Source of the DNA: Flavobacterium gawalongense
GTDB taxonomy: Bacteria; Bacteroidota; Bacteroidia; Flavobacteriales; Flavobacteriaceae
Reading direction: 5' to 3'
DNA length: 64,000 nucleotides
Assembly (NCBI RefSeq): GCF_007097265.1
Contig: NZ_VJZP01000004.1
Coordinates: 103,092 to 167,091 of the forward strand
The position numbers were made by a program, and so were the translations under genes. This document shows, in pieces, positions 8,464-16,244 of the stretch. Under the pieces are notes generated by a model. That model was not told where the DNA came from. It made no database searches and saw only the letters and a program-made list of their open reading frames with translations. Each line of letters starts with the position of its first letter. Position 1 is the first letter of the stretch.

Positions 8464-9534
8464 TTATTTAATTTTTGCTCTATCGTATTGTTTGGGCCAT
8501 TGAATATCCGCTTGAAGTTCCTGGGCGAATGTCAATCCTAAATTGGGGTTTCTAAGGGATTCTCTTGCGAACAAAACCAAATCCGCTTTTCCGGTTGCAA
8601 TTATTTCTTCTGCCTGACCGGATGCTGTAATTAATCCAACGGCACCTGTCATTATTGCAGTTTCTTTTTTTATTCTTTCTGCAAAAGGAACTTGGTAACC
8701 AGGTCCTAACGGAATTTGTTGGCGAGACACTAATCCTCCTGAAGAAACATCAATTAAATCAACTCCTTTTTCTTTTAGTATTTTCGAAAGCTGAACTGAT
8801 TCTTTGATGTTCCAACCGCCATCCGCCCAATCCGTAGCAGAAATTCTAACAAACAAGGGCAAATTTTCCGGCCATTCCGATTGCACTGCTTCCACAATAT
8901 CCAAAGTAAAACGGATTCGGTTTTCGAAACTTCCCCCATATTCGTCCGTTCTAAAATTAGACAAAGGTGAAAGAAACTGATGCAATAAATACCCGTGAGC
9001 CCCATGAATTTCCAGTACTTGAAAACCCGCTTGAACGGCTCTTTTAGCAGTTGCTTTAAAATCGGAGATTACTTTTTGAATTCCCGATTGATCTAACGCG
9101 ATTGGTGCTTTTTCATTATCATGATAGGCGACAGCACTTGGCGCCACCGTATCCCAACCGCCTTGGGTTTCATCTAATTTCCTGCCGCCTTCCCAAGGTG
9201 CAGCTGCACTTGCTTTTCTCCCGGCATGCGCCAATTGGATTCCGGGAATTGAATTTTGACTCCCAATAAAACGATTAATCGCTTGCATCTTTTCGATTTG
9301 TTCGTCTTTCCAAAGTCCCAAATCACCGGGTGAAATTCTGCCTTCGGGAGAAACCGCAGTCGCTTCCTGAATAATTAATCCTGCACCTCCACTGGCACGA
9401 CTGCCTAAATGCACCAAATGCCAGTCATTGGCAAAACCATCAATTGCCGAATATTGGCACATGGGCGAAATAACAATTCTGTTTTTAAGGGTGGTGTTTT
9501 TTATTTGAAGTGGTGAAAATAACTGTGCTGCCAT
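8464..9534 (-). CDS. namA: NADH:flavin oxidoreductase, Old Yellow Enzyme (YqjM-type ene-reductase)
   Basis: A 356-residue FMN-dependent TIM barrel that would reduce activated C=C bonds with NAD(P)H. Diagnostic residues are visible: PMCQYS at 24-29, with the Cys that marks the YqjM class; HGAHGYLLHQFLSPLSNFR, with the substrate-binding His pair and the following DEYGGS; and TGAVGLI and FARESLRNP near the C-terminus for FMN phosphate contacts. Length matches YqjM-like enzymes. It starts at ATG 9534 and is monocistronic. The physiological substrate is unknown; a role in detoxifying electrophiles is what is known for relatives. Confidence 0.92.
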   Translation of the reverse strand: MAAQLFSPLQIKNTTLKNRIVISPMCQYSAIDGFANDWHLVHLGSRASGGAGLIIQEATAVSPEGRISPGDLGLWKDEQIEKMQAINRFIGSQNSIPGIQLAHAGRKASAAAPWEGGRKLDETQGGWDTVAPSAVAYHDNEKAPIALDQSGIQKVISDFKATAKRAVQAGFQVLEIHGAHGYLLHQFLSPLSNFRTDEYGGSFENRIRFTLDIVEAVQSEWPENLPLFVRISATDWADGGWNIKESVQLSKILKEKGVDLIDVSSGGLVSRQQIPLGPGYQVPFAERIKKETAIMTGAVGLITASGQAEEIIATGKADLVLFARESLRNPNLGLTFAQELQADIQWPKQYDRAKIK

Positions 9535-9648
9535 TTGTATGAAGTTTAATTTAAAAGTAAAATGATTTTTCTAAAAAAGTAGTCCGACAGGATTTATTTG
9601 AAAATAATAAACAGCATACTTTTGGTAAAAGCATATACTCCTTAATTT

Positions 9649-9727
9649 TAAACACATAAGAAATAAAAGTTCCTTAAAGTTTTAGCTTCATTATGGCTTA
9701 TAGGAACTTCTATTTCTTATATGATTT
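9649..9727. repeat. imperfect inverted repeat related to the 1949 hairpin family
   Basis: TAAGAAATAAAAGTTCCT (ending 9674) pairs with AGGAACTTCTATTTCTTA (from 9702) with one mismatch around a 27-base loop. The TTTCTTATATG word is shared with the hairpin at 1949-2020. It lies upstream of the ene-reductase (minus) and of rseP (plus). The 9535-9908 gap contains no gene. Confidence 0.6.
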
Positions 9728-9872
9728 AAATTACACTTTACTGTTTCATAACATTTCCTGAAAAAGTAAAGTTAAGGGACATAACTGAAAGTAAAAATTG
9801 AAATTTCAATTAATTAACAAACATTTAAAACTGTATCAAAGAATTATTACAAATTAAACAAATAGAAAACCT

Positions 9873-9880
9873 TACTTTTG
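9873..9880 (+). promoter_or_regulatory. candidate -7 box of rseP
   Basis: TACTTTTG matches the Bacteroidota -7 consensus TAnnTTTG and lies 28 bases before the rseP ATG. No good -33 TTG is seen at 19 bases upstream, so the call rests on the -7 box alone. Confidence 0.45.
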
Positions 9881-9908
9881 TGAGTTGTAAAAGAACTAAA
9901 ATTAAAAA

Positions 9909-11252
9909 ATGGAAATAGTTATCAAGCTTTCTCAATTTTTATTGAGCTTATCATTACTTATTATACTTCACGAATTAGGACATTTTATTCCTGCAAAATT
10001 GTTTAAAACCAGAGTCGAAAAATTTTACCTCTTTTTTGATGTTAAATACTCCCTTCTGAAAAAGAAAATTGGCGAAACCGAATACGGTATCGGTTGGTTG
10101 CCTTTGGGTGGTTATGTAAAAATTTCCGGAATGATTGACGAGAGTATGGACAAAGAGCAAATGGCATTGCCACCTCAGCCATGGGAATTTCGTTCTAAAC
10201 CGGCTTGGCAACGTTTGATTATTATGCTTGGTGGTGTTACTGTGAATTTCATTTTGGCATTCCTAATTTACATCGGAATGGCATTTGCTTATGGCGATAC
10301 CTACATTGCTAACTCCGATTTGAAAGACGGTCTTTTGATCGAAAATAAAGCCATGCAAAATGCAGGTTTCAAAACGGGTGACAGAATCATTTCTATAGAT
10401 GGCGAAAAAGTAGCACGTTTTGATAATGGAATCAACGCCAAAGTAGTAATGGGAAAACAAATCCTTATTCAAAGAAATGGAATCGAGCAGTCTATCACAA
10501 TGCCAAATGATTTTGTGGATCAATTATCAAAATTTGAAAAAGCACCATTAGTATCTATCAGAATGCCATTTGTTATTGGAGCTGTTACTGCAGATTCTAA
10601 AAATACTGCTTTACAACCAAAAGATATCGTTATTGCTCTTAACGGTCAAAAAACAAAATATTTTGACGAAGCCAAAACAGTTTTGGAAAACAATAAAAAC
10701 AAAACCATTAACGCCACTGTTTTAAGAAATCAAAAAGAAGTACAAGTTCCTGTTACCGTTTCTAAAGATGGTAAACTAGGGGTGCAAATTGGAGGTTTAG
10801 GAATGGAATCTTTAGAAAAACTAGGCTATTACAAAATTAGCAAGCAGGAATTTGGACTTTTAGAATCTATTCCTGTAGGATTAGCAAAAGGAAAAGACCA
10901 ATTAGTAGGGTACGGAAAACAGCTGAAAATGATTTTCAGTCCAAGTACCGGTGCTTACAAACAAGTAGGTGGTTTTAAAGCCATATTTGACATTTTTCCC
11001 AATACTTGGAGCTGGGAAGTTTTCTGGACGATCACCGCTTTGTTATCAATTATGCTTGGCGTAATGAACTTATTGCCTATTCCGGCACTTGATGGTGGCC
11101 ATGTAATGTTTTTATTATATGAAATTGTAAGCGGTAAAAAACCAAGTGATAAATTCCTGGAGAATGCACAAATGGTTGGTTTCGTATTACTTATAACACT
11201 GTTACTATTTGCTAATGGAAACGACATTTACAAGGCAATTCTTGGGAAGTAA
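9909..11252 (+). CDS. rseP: RIP metalloprotease RseP (site-2 protease)
   Basis: A 447-residue integral-membrane zinc protease that cleaves transmembrane segments, such as anti-sigma factors or signal-peptide remnants. HELGH at residues 21-25 gives the zinc ligands and catalytic Glu. The third ligand is in NLLPIPALDGGH near the C-terminus. The central periplasmic part (about 125-330) contains two PDZ-like units (NKAMQNAGFKTGDRIISIDG and TALQPKDIVIALNG). Length is normal. It lies just upstream of tRNA-Asn and is a typical core gene, marking the chromosome side of the island boundary. Confidence 0.95.
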   Translation: MEIVIKLSQFLLSLSLLIILHELGHFIPAKLFKTRVEKFYLFFDVKYSLLKKKIGETEYGIGWLPLGGYVKISGMIDESMDKEQMALPPQPWEFRSKPAWQRLIIMLGGVTVNFILAFLIYIGMAFAYGDTYIANSDLKDGLLIENKAMQNAGFKTGDRIISIDGEKVARFDNGINAKVVMGKQILIQRNGIEQSITMPNDFVDQLSKFEKAPLVSIRMPFVIGAVTADSKNTALQPKDIVIALNGQKTKYFDEAKTVLENNKNKTINATVLRNQKEVQVPVTVSKDGKLGVQIGGLGMESLEKLGYYKISKQEFGLLESIPVGLAKGKDQLVGYGKQLKMIFSPSTGAYKQVGGFKAIFDIFPNTWSWEVFWTITALLSIMLGVMNLLPIPALDGGHVMFLLYEIVSGKKPSDKFLENAQMVGFVLLITLLLFANGNDIYKAILGK

Positions 11253-11280
11253 AAAAAATTGAAAAAAGTTTTATTTTTGC

Positions 11281-11310
11281 TTGCAGAAATCAAATTAAGC
11301 CCTATCTTTG
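11281..11310 (+). promoter_or_regulatory. promoter of tRNA-Asn
   Basis: TTG at 11281-11283 and TATCTTTG at 11303-11310 are separated by 19 bases, a full match to the Bacteroidota sigma-ABfr-type promoter (TTG-19-TAnnTTTG). Initiation would be near 11317, about 75 bases before the tRNA. Confidence 0.75.
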
Positions 11311-11390
11311 CACCGCTTTACAAGTGAAACACACTTCACTAATAAGCACACAAAAACGTTCATTCCTTACCAGAATAAAAATATACAGTT

Positions 11391-11464
11391 TCCTTCTTAG
11401 CTCAGTTGGTTAGAGCATCTGACTGTTAATCAGAGGGTCCTTGGTTCGAGCCCAAGAGAGGGAG
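11391..11464 (+). tRNA. tRNA-Asn (GTT)
   Basis: A 74-base cloverleaf folds fully. Acceptor arm TCCTTCT/AGAGGGA has one G-T pair; the D arm is GCTC/GAGC; the anticodon stem is TCTGA/TCAGA with loop CTGTTAA (anticodon GTT at 11425-11427); the T arm is CTTGG/CCAAG with loop TTCGAGC; the discriminator is G. CCA is not encoded. The gene is intact although its 3' end is an integration target. Confidence 0.97.
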
Positions 11465-11510
11465 CTTTTTAAAAAGACTTTACAGTGATGTAAGGTCTTT
11501 TTTGTTTTAA
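11439..11510. other. attL of island A (3' end of tRNA-Asn)
   Basis: 11439-11485 is identical over 47 bases to 29133-29179. With two mismatches at 11486-11487 the match continues to 11510 / 29204. The repeat begins inside the T arm of tRNA-Asn and runs through the terminator, as expected for a tyrosine-recombinase element that restores the tRNA on insertion. Confidence 0.92.
11474..11503 (+). terminator. intrinsic terminator of tRNA-Asn
   Basis: AAGACTTTACA (11474-11484), loop GTGA, then TGTAAGGTCTT with one G-T pair and a T run. It is part of the duplicated att region and occurs again at 29168-29197. Confidence 0.85.
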
Positions 11511-11600
11511 AGCGATAGTGAAAGCGGGACTTCACGATGTTTTATTATAAAATGGAAATTTTCTCATTTGACAACTTTGACAGGTTTTTTGATAAAAAAA

Positions 11601-11642
11601 GGTACCCATTGCGGTACCCATCTAAAATCTCGAGGTACCCAT
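11601..11642. repeat. three direct GGTACCCAT repeats before the integrase gene
   Basis: GGTACCCAT occurs at 11601-11609, 11613-11621 and 11634-11642, with start-to-start spacings of 12 and 21 bases, i.e. about one and two helical turns. Position between attL and the integrase start suggests arm-type integrase sites or an operator for the integrase gene (inference). Confidence 0.6.
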
Positions 11643-11695
11643 TTTAAAATTCCGAATTGTTATGCCAATTGTTTAACTCAAAATCAATTGGAAAC

Positions 11696-12901
11696 ATGCA
11701 CCAAGAAAAAATCACAATTCTGTTTGTAATTAGCGCAAACAAGACTAATCAAAAAGGATTATGCCCTCTTAATTGTAGAATCACTCTTAACAAAGAACGC
11801 AAACAATTCACTACAGGACTTTTTGTAAACCCAAACTACTGGGAGAATAAACTTCAAAAAGTCAACACTCAAGATGCCAACTACAAATTTATTAATGCTC
11901 AAATAGAGCAAATTCAAATCAAGATAAACAACATCGCATTAGTTTTTCAACTACAAGGTGCAGATTGTACTCTTGATAACATCTATAATAAATACATTGG
12001 CGTAGAAATCAAAAAGAAGGAATATGTCCTCTCCTATTACAAACAGTATCTTTCCAAAATTAAAAAACTCGTAGGATTAGAAATTAAAGACAACACCTAT
12101 GATAAATTTGTTTACGTGGGAAACCATTTGGAAGCATTCCTCAAATGGAAATTTAAAAAAACAGATTTTCCTCTAGAAGAATTGAGCCTACAGTTTCTTG
12201 ACGATTTTGACTACTATTTAAAGACCGAGAAGAAACAAGAGCAAATCACCATCAACAAAACCATTCAAAGGCTTAGAGCACCTATTAAACAAGCCATTTC
12301 AGAAGGCTATTTAGATAGAGATCCATTTATACTTCACAAATCCAAAACAGTCCGTAAAACCGTTATATTCCTTAGCACAGAAGAACTCAAAACCCTTGAA
12401 GAAGCCGTATTGCAACAAAAAAGATTAAGCACCATTCAAGACCTATTCATTTTCTGTTGTTACACAGGTTTGGCGTATTATGAAATGGCTAATCTTGAGA
12501 AACAGAACATCCAAATAGGTTTCGACGGGATTAATTGGATTCAGATGAAACGTGAAAAAACACAACGCCAAATCTCTATTCCAATTCTTCCAAAAGCACA
12601 AGAAATCATTGAGAAATACTCAACCGATAGTAACCACATATTCCCACCAATAAGCAATCAAAAATTCAACTCTTATCTCAAGGAAATTTCAGCTATAACT
12701 GGAATTGAAAAAAGATTGACGCACCACATTGCTAGGAAAACGTTTGCATCTACTGTCTTACTTTACAATGATGTCCCAATGGAAATTGTATCAGAACTAC
12801 TGGGTCATTCTAACATGGTTATTACACAGGAAAGTTATGGGAAGGTAGTGCAGAAGAAAGTGAGTGAGGCAATAAAAAATCTTATTGTCAAATTGAAATA
12901 G
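11696..12901 (+). CDS. tyrosine recombinase / integrase of island A
   Basis: A 401-residue site-specific recombinase that would integrate and excise the island at tRNA-Asn. I chose ATG 11696 (MHQEKITILFVI) over an upstream TTG at 11657. About 1-100 is the arm-binding domain of Bacteroidota integrases (GLCPLNCRITLNKERKQFTT), about 105-205 the SAM-like core-binding domain, and 215-401 the catalytic domain. HIARKTFA, LLGHSN and the nucleophile Tyr in ESYGKV are present. The first catalytic Arg is missing: the site reads CCYTGLAYYEM, with Ala where most integrases have Arg, as known for CTnDOT-type enzymes. It is the first island gene and points away from the tRNA. Confidence 0.92.
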   Translation: MHQEKITILFVISANKTNQKGLCPLNCRITLNKERKQFTTGLFVNPNYWENKLQKVNTQDANYKFINAQIEQIQIKINNIALVFQLQGADCTLDNIYNKYIGVEIKKKEYVLSYYKQYLSKIKKLVGLEIKDNTYDKFVYVGNHLEAFLKWKFKKTDFPLEELSLQFLDDFDYYLKTEKKQEQITINKTIQRLRAPIKQAISEGYLDRDPFILHKSKTVRKTVIFLSTEELKTLEEAVLQQKRLSTIQDLFIFCCYTGLAYYEMANLEKQNIQIGFDGINWIQMKREKTQRQISIPILPKAQEIIEKYSTDSNHIFPPISNQKFNSYLKEISAITGIEKRLTHHIARKTFASTVLLYNDVPMEIVSELLGHSNMVITQESYGKVVQKKVSEAIKNLIVKLK

Positions 12902-12964
12902 AATAACATCCTGATTTAACAAAAGTTGTTGTTGGTCAGGATATTTCTATTAGAAGATTGTCGA

Positions 12965-13174
12965 TTATTTAAAAAGTTCTATTACATCAACTTCTAAAGC
13001 TTTGGAAACTATTTCTAAGGTCGAAAGCGTTGCATTGGCTCTTCCTGCTTCTAATCTGGACATATTACTCTTCTCAAAGTTGCACTTGGCAGCCAAATCT
13101 TGTTGAGACAAATTTTTCTCAATCCTGATTTCCTGAATACGTTTACCAACCTTTATTTGTAAAGAATTTCCCAA
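12965..13174 (-). CDS. XRE-family helix-turn-helix repressor
   Basis: A compact 69-residue cytoplasmic DNA-binding protein. The HTH covers about residues 8-63, with KNLSQQDLAAKCNFEKSN as helix 2-turn-3 and RLEAGRANATLSTLEIVSKA after it. The frame opens with TTG at 13174 and no in-frame ATG is seen upstream; the frame continues backwards as NDNLDL, which resembles the start of the paralogue at 13649, so a non-standard start is possible. Two palindromes at 13182-13245 lie directly upstream and suggest autorepression. The gene is convergent with the integrase. Confidence 0.82.
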   Translation of the reverse strand: MGNSLQIKVGKRIQEIRIEKNLSQQDLAAKCNFEKSNMSRLEAGRANATLSTLEIVSKALEVDVIELFK

Positions 13175-13181
13175 ATCTAAA

Positions 13182-13245
13182 TTATCATTTATGATAAGTC
13201 AAAATTTGTTCTATATTTGTTTAATGTGGTTATCATAAAAGATAA
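13182..13245. promoter_or_regulatory. two palindromic operator candidates
   Basis: TTATCATTTATGATAA (13182-13197; 7-bp arms) and TTATCATAAAAGATAA (13230-13245; 5-bp arms) share TTATC...GATAA half-sites and lie immediately upstream of the XRE gene. A TATATTTG -7-like word lies between them. Confidence 0.55.
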
Positions 13246-13415
13246 CTGTGTTTTATTTTATAGAATGAGGAAACCCGTAATGAAATGATTTTGAAAAAAA
13301 ATTGCTTTGCCAACAAATCACTAAAAGTGGGTATTGTGTATGGGAAGTAATACGCGTTCCTTTGTTAGCAATGGACACTCGTGAAAGTAGTATAGGTTTG
13401 TTTTGAATTTAAAAT

Positions 13416-13649
13416 TTAAGGAGTGTCAAAAAGGAATAATTGAGAAATATCGATTTTTAAGGTTTTGGAAATAGCATACAAGGTTGTAACAGAAGTATTA
13501 ATAACGCCTCTTTCAATTCTGCTGATTTGGGAAATTTCGACACCTAGTTCATTTGCAAGCTGTTCTTGAGTAAAACCCTTTGCTAATCTAGCTAAACGGA
13601 GATTTTTTCCAAAGCTTATTAAAATAGTATTTCTGTCTAGATTATCCAC
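13416..13649 (-). CDS. XRE-family regulator, paralogue 1 of a twin module
   Basis: 77 residues starting at GTG 13649 (MDNLDRNTILISFGKNLRLA). HTH: RLARLAKGFTQEQLANELG, then SQISRIERGVINTS. It is strongly similar to the regulator at 14516-14749; the GFTQE.LANELGVEIS and SRIERGVINTS blocks are identical. It is divergent from the secreted protein gene at 13801, and a palindrome lies in the shared promoter region (13684-13699). It probably represses that gene and perhaps itself. Confidence 0.85.
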   Translation of the reverse strand: MDNLDRNTILISFGKNLRLARLAKGFTQEQLANELGVEISQISRIERGVINTSVTTLYAISKTLKIDISQLFLFDTP

Positions 13650-13675
13650 GAAATAAAATTCGTTGAATAAGTTAT

Positions 13676-13705
13676 TTTGTTAATAGGCAAATTTGCCTAC
13701 TTTTG
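13676..13705 (+). promoter_or_regulatory. promoter with embedded palindromic operator, module 1
   Basis: TTTG (13676-13679), 18 bases, TACTTTTG (13698-13705) forms a plus-strand promoter toward 13801. The perfect 16-bp palindrome TAGGCAAATTTGCCTA (13684-13699) fills the space between the boxes, so a bound XRE protein would block RNA polymerase. The same operator recurs at 14784-14799. Confidence 0.7.
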
Positions 13706-13800
13706 AATAAATAAAATTGGAGCTTAGAAACTAAAAAAAAAACGGGACGTAACAGTTAAACTAAAACCAAAAAATGTAACCAAAACAAATCGAAATACTT

Positions 13801-14205
13801 ATGAAAAAATTATTTTTAATAATGTTTTTTTTTATGACCACTTTTTCATTTTCACAATCAAATGATAATTTCACATACTTATGTACAGTTTCAGATAATA
13901 AAGAATCAGAGTATTACTTTTATATTGAAAAAGTAAACTATAATTCCAAAGAAGTTTGGATAAAAAAAATCGAACCGGAGAAAACTGTAAAAAATAAAAA
14001 AGGTAAATATATTAAAACTGGAGGTAAAGAGATTTTGCAGTTTATGTCTATAAACTGTTCAGAATACGAATTCGATGTGAAACAAACTATTTCTTATGAT
14101 AGAAATGGAAATGTAATTAAAAATGATACGAGTCAAAATTATGGTAATAAAGTAGTTCCAGGTTCTGTAATGGCAGGAATATTTGAAGGTGTTTGTTCAG
14201 AATAG
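13801..14205 (+). CDS. small secreted protein of XRE module 1
   Basis: 134 residues with a clear signal peptide (MKKLFLIMFFFMTTFSFSQS). The mature part is Lys/Glu-rich with several beta-like segments and two Cys residues (YLCTVSD and SINCSEY, plus a C-terminal GVCSE). No family recognised. It is expressed from the operator-containing promoter at 13676-13705 and divergent from an XRE gene, so its expression is likely switched by that regulator. Confidence 0.7.
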   Translation: MKKLFLIMFFFMTTFSFSQSNDNFTYLCTVSDNKESEYYFYIEKVNYNSKEVWIKKIEPEKTVKNKKGKYIKTGGKEILQFMSINCSEYEFDVKQTISYDRNGNVIKNDTSQNYGNKVVPGSVMAGIFEGVCSE

Positions 14206-14289
14206 TTATTCAAAATGCTTTTCTTCTGAAAATCAGAAAAGCAAAAAAATTTGTAAATATTATTAAAAATTTAAATTGAACACTAATAA

Positions 14290-14439
14290 AGCAACATAAA
14301 AATCGTCTTAAAGAAACTGTATTTACAAGCATATGATCTATTAACTGGTTCTGAAAAAATTGTTTCCCTGACAAAAGATGAATTGGTAGTGGTAAATCAA
14401 TACAATGATGACGAATTAAAATATTTTAAACGATTGTAA
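14290..14439 (+). pseudogene. short open frame without a standard start codon
   Basis: From the stop at 14287 an open frame of 49 codons runs to TAA at 14437-14439 and ends DDELKYFKRL. Where a start is expected the sequence reads ATA AAA ATC (14296 on), not ATG. It could be a gene remnant, a gene with a rare start codon, or chance. The 14206-14515 gap contains only this and the palindrome at 14455. Confidence 0.3.
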
Positions 14440-14454
14440 ATAAAAGATATTTGA

Positions 14455-14470
14455 TTACGGTAAACCGTAA
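14455..14470. promoter_or_regulatory. palindrome TTACGGTAAACCGTAA
   Basis: 7-bp arms with an AA centre. The same 16-mer with one central change (G for T) occurs at 27187-27202 in the same island. A shared regulator-binding site is likely; which protein binds is unknown. Confidence 0.5.
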
Positions 14471-14515
14471 AACAAATCAAATTCAATAAATTAAATTTGG
14501 CTAGAATTCAGAATA

Positions 14516-14749
14516 TTAGTTTGCATCAAAAACAAAGAATTCAGAAATATCAACATTTAAAACTTTAGAAATTGAATAAAGGGTTGTAATAGAGGTGTTA
14601 ATCACGCCTCTTTCAATTCTACTAATTTGAGAAATCTCAACACCGAGTTCATTTGCAAGTTTTTCTTGGGTGAACCCTTTTGCTAAACGGAGTTGACGAA
14701 GATTAGCTCCAAAAGTAATTAATATGCTTTTTTTATCTTGATTATTCAC
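14516..14749 (-). CDS. XRE-family regulator, paralogue 2 of a twin module
   Basis: I place the start at GTG 14749 (VNNQDKKSILITFGANLRQL), matching the paralogue at 13649 which also starts with GTG; the longer frame upstream is low-complexity and overlaps the operator. 77 residues, HTH GFTQEKLANELGVEISQ then SRIERGVINTSI. It is divergent from the DUF4919 gene at 14839 with the operator between them, repeating the layout of module 1. Confidence 0.85.
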   Translation of the reverse strand: MNNQDKKSILITFGANLRQLRLAKGFTQEKLANELGVEISQISRIERGVINTSITTLYSISKVLNVDISEFFVFDAN

Positions 14750-14783
14750 GAAATAAAATTCGTAGAATAAACCAATTATACAG

Positions 14784-14805
14784 TAGGCAAATTTGCTTAT
14801 ATTTG
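14784..14805 (+). promoter_or_regulatory. operator and -7 box, module 2
   Basis: TAGGCAAATTTGCTTA (14784-14799) differs by one base from the module 1 palindrome and overlaps TATATTTG (14798-14805) at the same offset as in module 1. The -33 region is weak. It lies 33 bases before the DUF4919 start. Confidence 0.65.
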
Positions 14806-14838
14806 AAAAACTTTTAAAAAATAAATATTTAAAACGAT

Positions 14839-15513
14839 ATGATAAAACAATATGCACAGGCTTTTTTTATTCTTTTCACAACAGTTGTTTTCTCTCAACA
14901 GAAACCCGACTATGAACTTATTGAAAAAAATATTAAAGATGAAAATTCTGAATATTATTACACTTCCTTATTGGAAAGATATAGAAAAGGTGATAAATCA
15001 ATGACATTAAAACAATGTGAACACTTATATTATGGTTTTGCTTTTCAAGATAATTTTAAAAATTTTCGGTATAAGTCATTGACAGATAGTATAGCAAAGT
15101 ATGAAAAAAATGAAGATAAATTAGACTCTAAAAATATTTTAAAACAATTAGAGTTTAGAAATCAAATATTAGAAAAAAGTCCATTTGATGTTAATCATAT
15201 ATGGGGGAAAATAAACAACCTCGATTTACTAAAAAGACAAAATGAGATTAATATTTGTTTTAATCAATTAGATATAATGCATAATGTGGTCAGGAATTCT
15301 GGTGATGGATTAACAAAAGAAACGGCTTATTACATTAATAATGTACAATTTGAGTGGTTCTTAATTAATTTATTGGACCTAAAAGCCACTAAAAATCCGG
15401 AGACAATTGATGAAATTTACGAGTATATTTTATTGGAAAAAAACGATAAAAACATTAATGGTCTATATTTTAATGTTGAAAAGGTACAATATACAATTGA
15501 ATATCAAAATTAA
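14839..15513 (+). CDS. secreted DUF4919-like protein of XRE module 2
   Basis: 224 residues with signal peptide (MIKQYAQAFFILFTTVVFSQ). The pattern YYTSLLERYRKGDKSMTLKQ then CEHLYYGFAF, followed further on by NSGDGLTKETAYYINNVQFE, matches what I know of DUF4919. DUF4919 proteins are exported and of unknown function. Expression is likely controlled by the divergent XRE gene. The next gene begins 35 bases downstream and may be co-transcribed. Confidence 0.7.
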   Translation: MIKQYAQAFFILFTTVVFSQQKPDYELIEKNIKDENSEYYYTSLLERYRKGDKSMTLKQCEHLYYGFAFQDNFKNFRYKSLTDSIAKYEKNEDKLDSKNILKQLEFRNQILEKSPFDVNHIWGKINNLDLLKRQNEINICFNQLDIMHNVVRNSGDGLTKETAYYINNVQFEWFLINLLDLKATKNPETIDEIYEYILLEKNDKNINGLYFNVEKVQYTIEYQN

Positions 15514-15548
15514 AAAATACAGTTAATCAGCCATTTAACTAAATTATT

Positions 15549-16157
15549 ATGAAATTATTCTTCCTCTTGTTTCTATTTATTCCATTAGACGAAATTAAAA
15601 AATCGCCATCTGACTTTGAAAATGAGCTAAATTACATTGTTAAAGATTTCAGAGAAGATATAATGGACGAATATAAGTGTAAAAAATTAATGAACAATGC
15701 AGGTTCTATTTCTGATGAAATTGAAGAAGAATTAAAGGAAACAAATAAGTACACTTCCTATGAAATTAGCCAACTAAGAGAGCTAAAAACTAAAGCTGAT
15801 GCTTTACAATCTTATATTGGAGGTGTTGGAAGTTGTGCAAGTGCTATGTTTCCATCTTTTAAGGAATTTGAAATAGCAAATCAAATGGTATTTGGATCCG
15901 TTACCTATGTTAATCAAGGAAAATTTTGTGTAGATTTTATATCTGTAACAATAGGGAGTTACGTTGTTTATATGGCTAAAAACAGTACTTCTATCAATTA
16001 TACAGTAAAATATAATTGGAAAAACAATAATGGAACTTCAAAAGGCAATGGAACAATGGGACTCCCTGAAAAAACATTGAGAAGCATTTACAACAATAGA
16101 AGTAATCAAACACAAAAAAAAATTACGGTTTTGGGAGTTACTTGTATTCCTTTTTGA
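15549..16157 (+). CDS. secreted protein, paralogue A of an island pair
   Basis: 202 residues with a short hydrophobic N-terminus (MKLFFLLFLFIPLDE). An acidic, helical first half (about 20-90) is followed by a beta-like second half with KGNGTMGLPEKTLRSIYNNR. A clear paralogue lies at 28437-29048 near the other end of the island, sharing GNGTMGLP, IY.NRSN and similar spacing of Cys residues. No family recognised. It lies 35 bases after the DUF4919 gene. Confidence 0.7.
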   Translation: MKLFFLLFLFIPLDEIKKSPSDFENELNYIVKDFREDIMDEYKCKKLMNNAGSISDEIEEELKETNKYTSYEISQLRELKTKADALQSYIGGVGSCASAMFPSFKEFEIANQMVFGSVTYVNQGKFCVDFISVTIGSYVVYMAKNSTSINYTVKYNWKNNNGTSKGNGTMGLPEKTLRSIYNNRSNQTQKKITVLGVTCIPF

Positions 16158-16244
16158 TTATATCAATGTTTTAACTAATCAAAAAAACATAAAAACAGAG
16201 TCGCTGAAAACTGAATAGAGTAAGCAAAACAAAATCTATATAAA

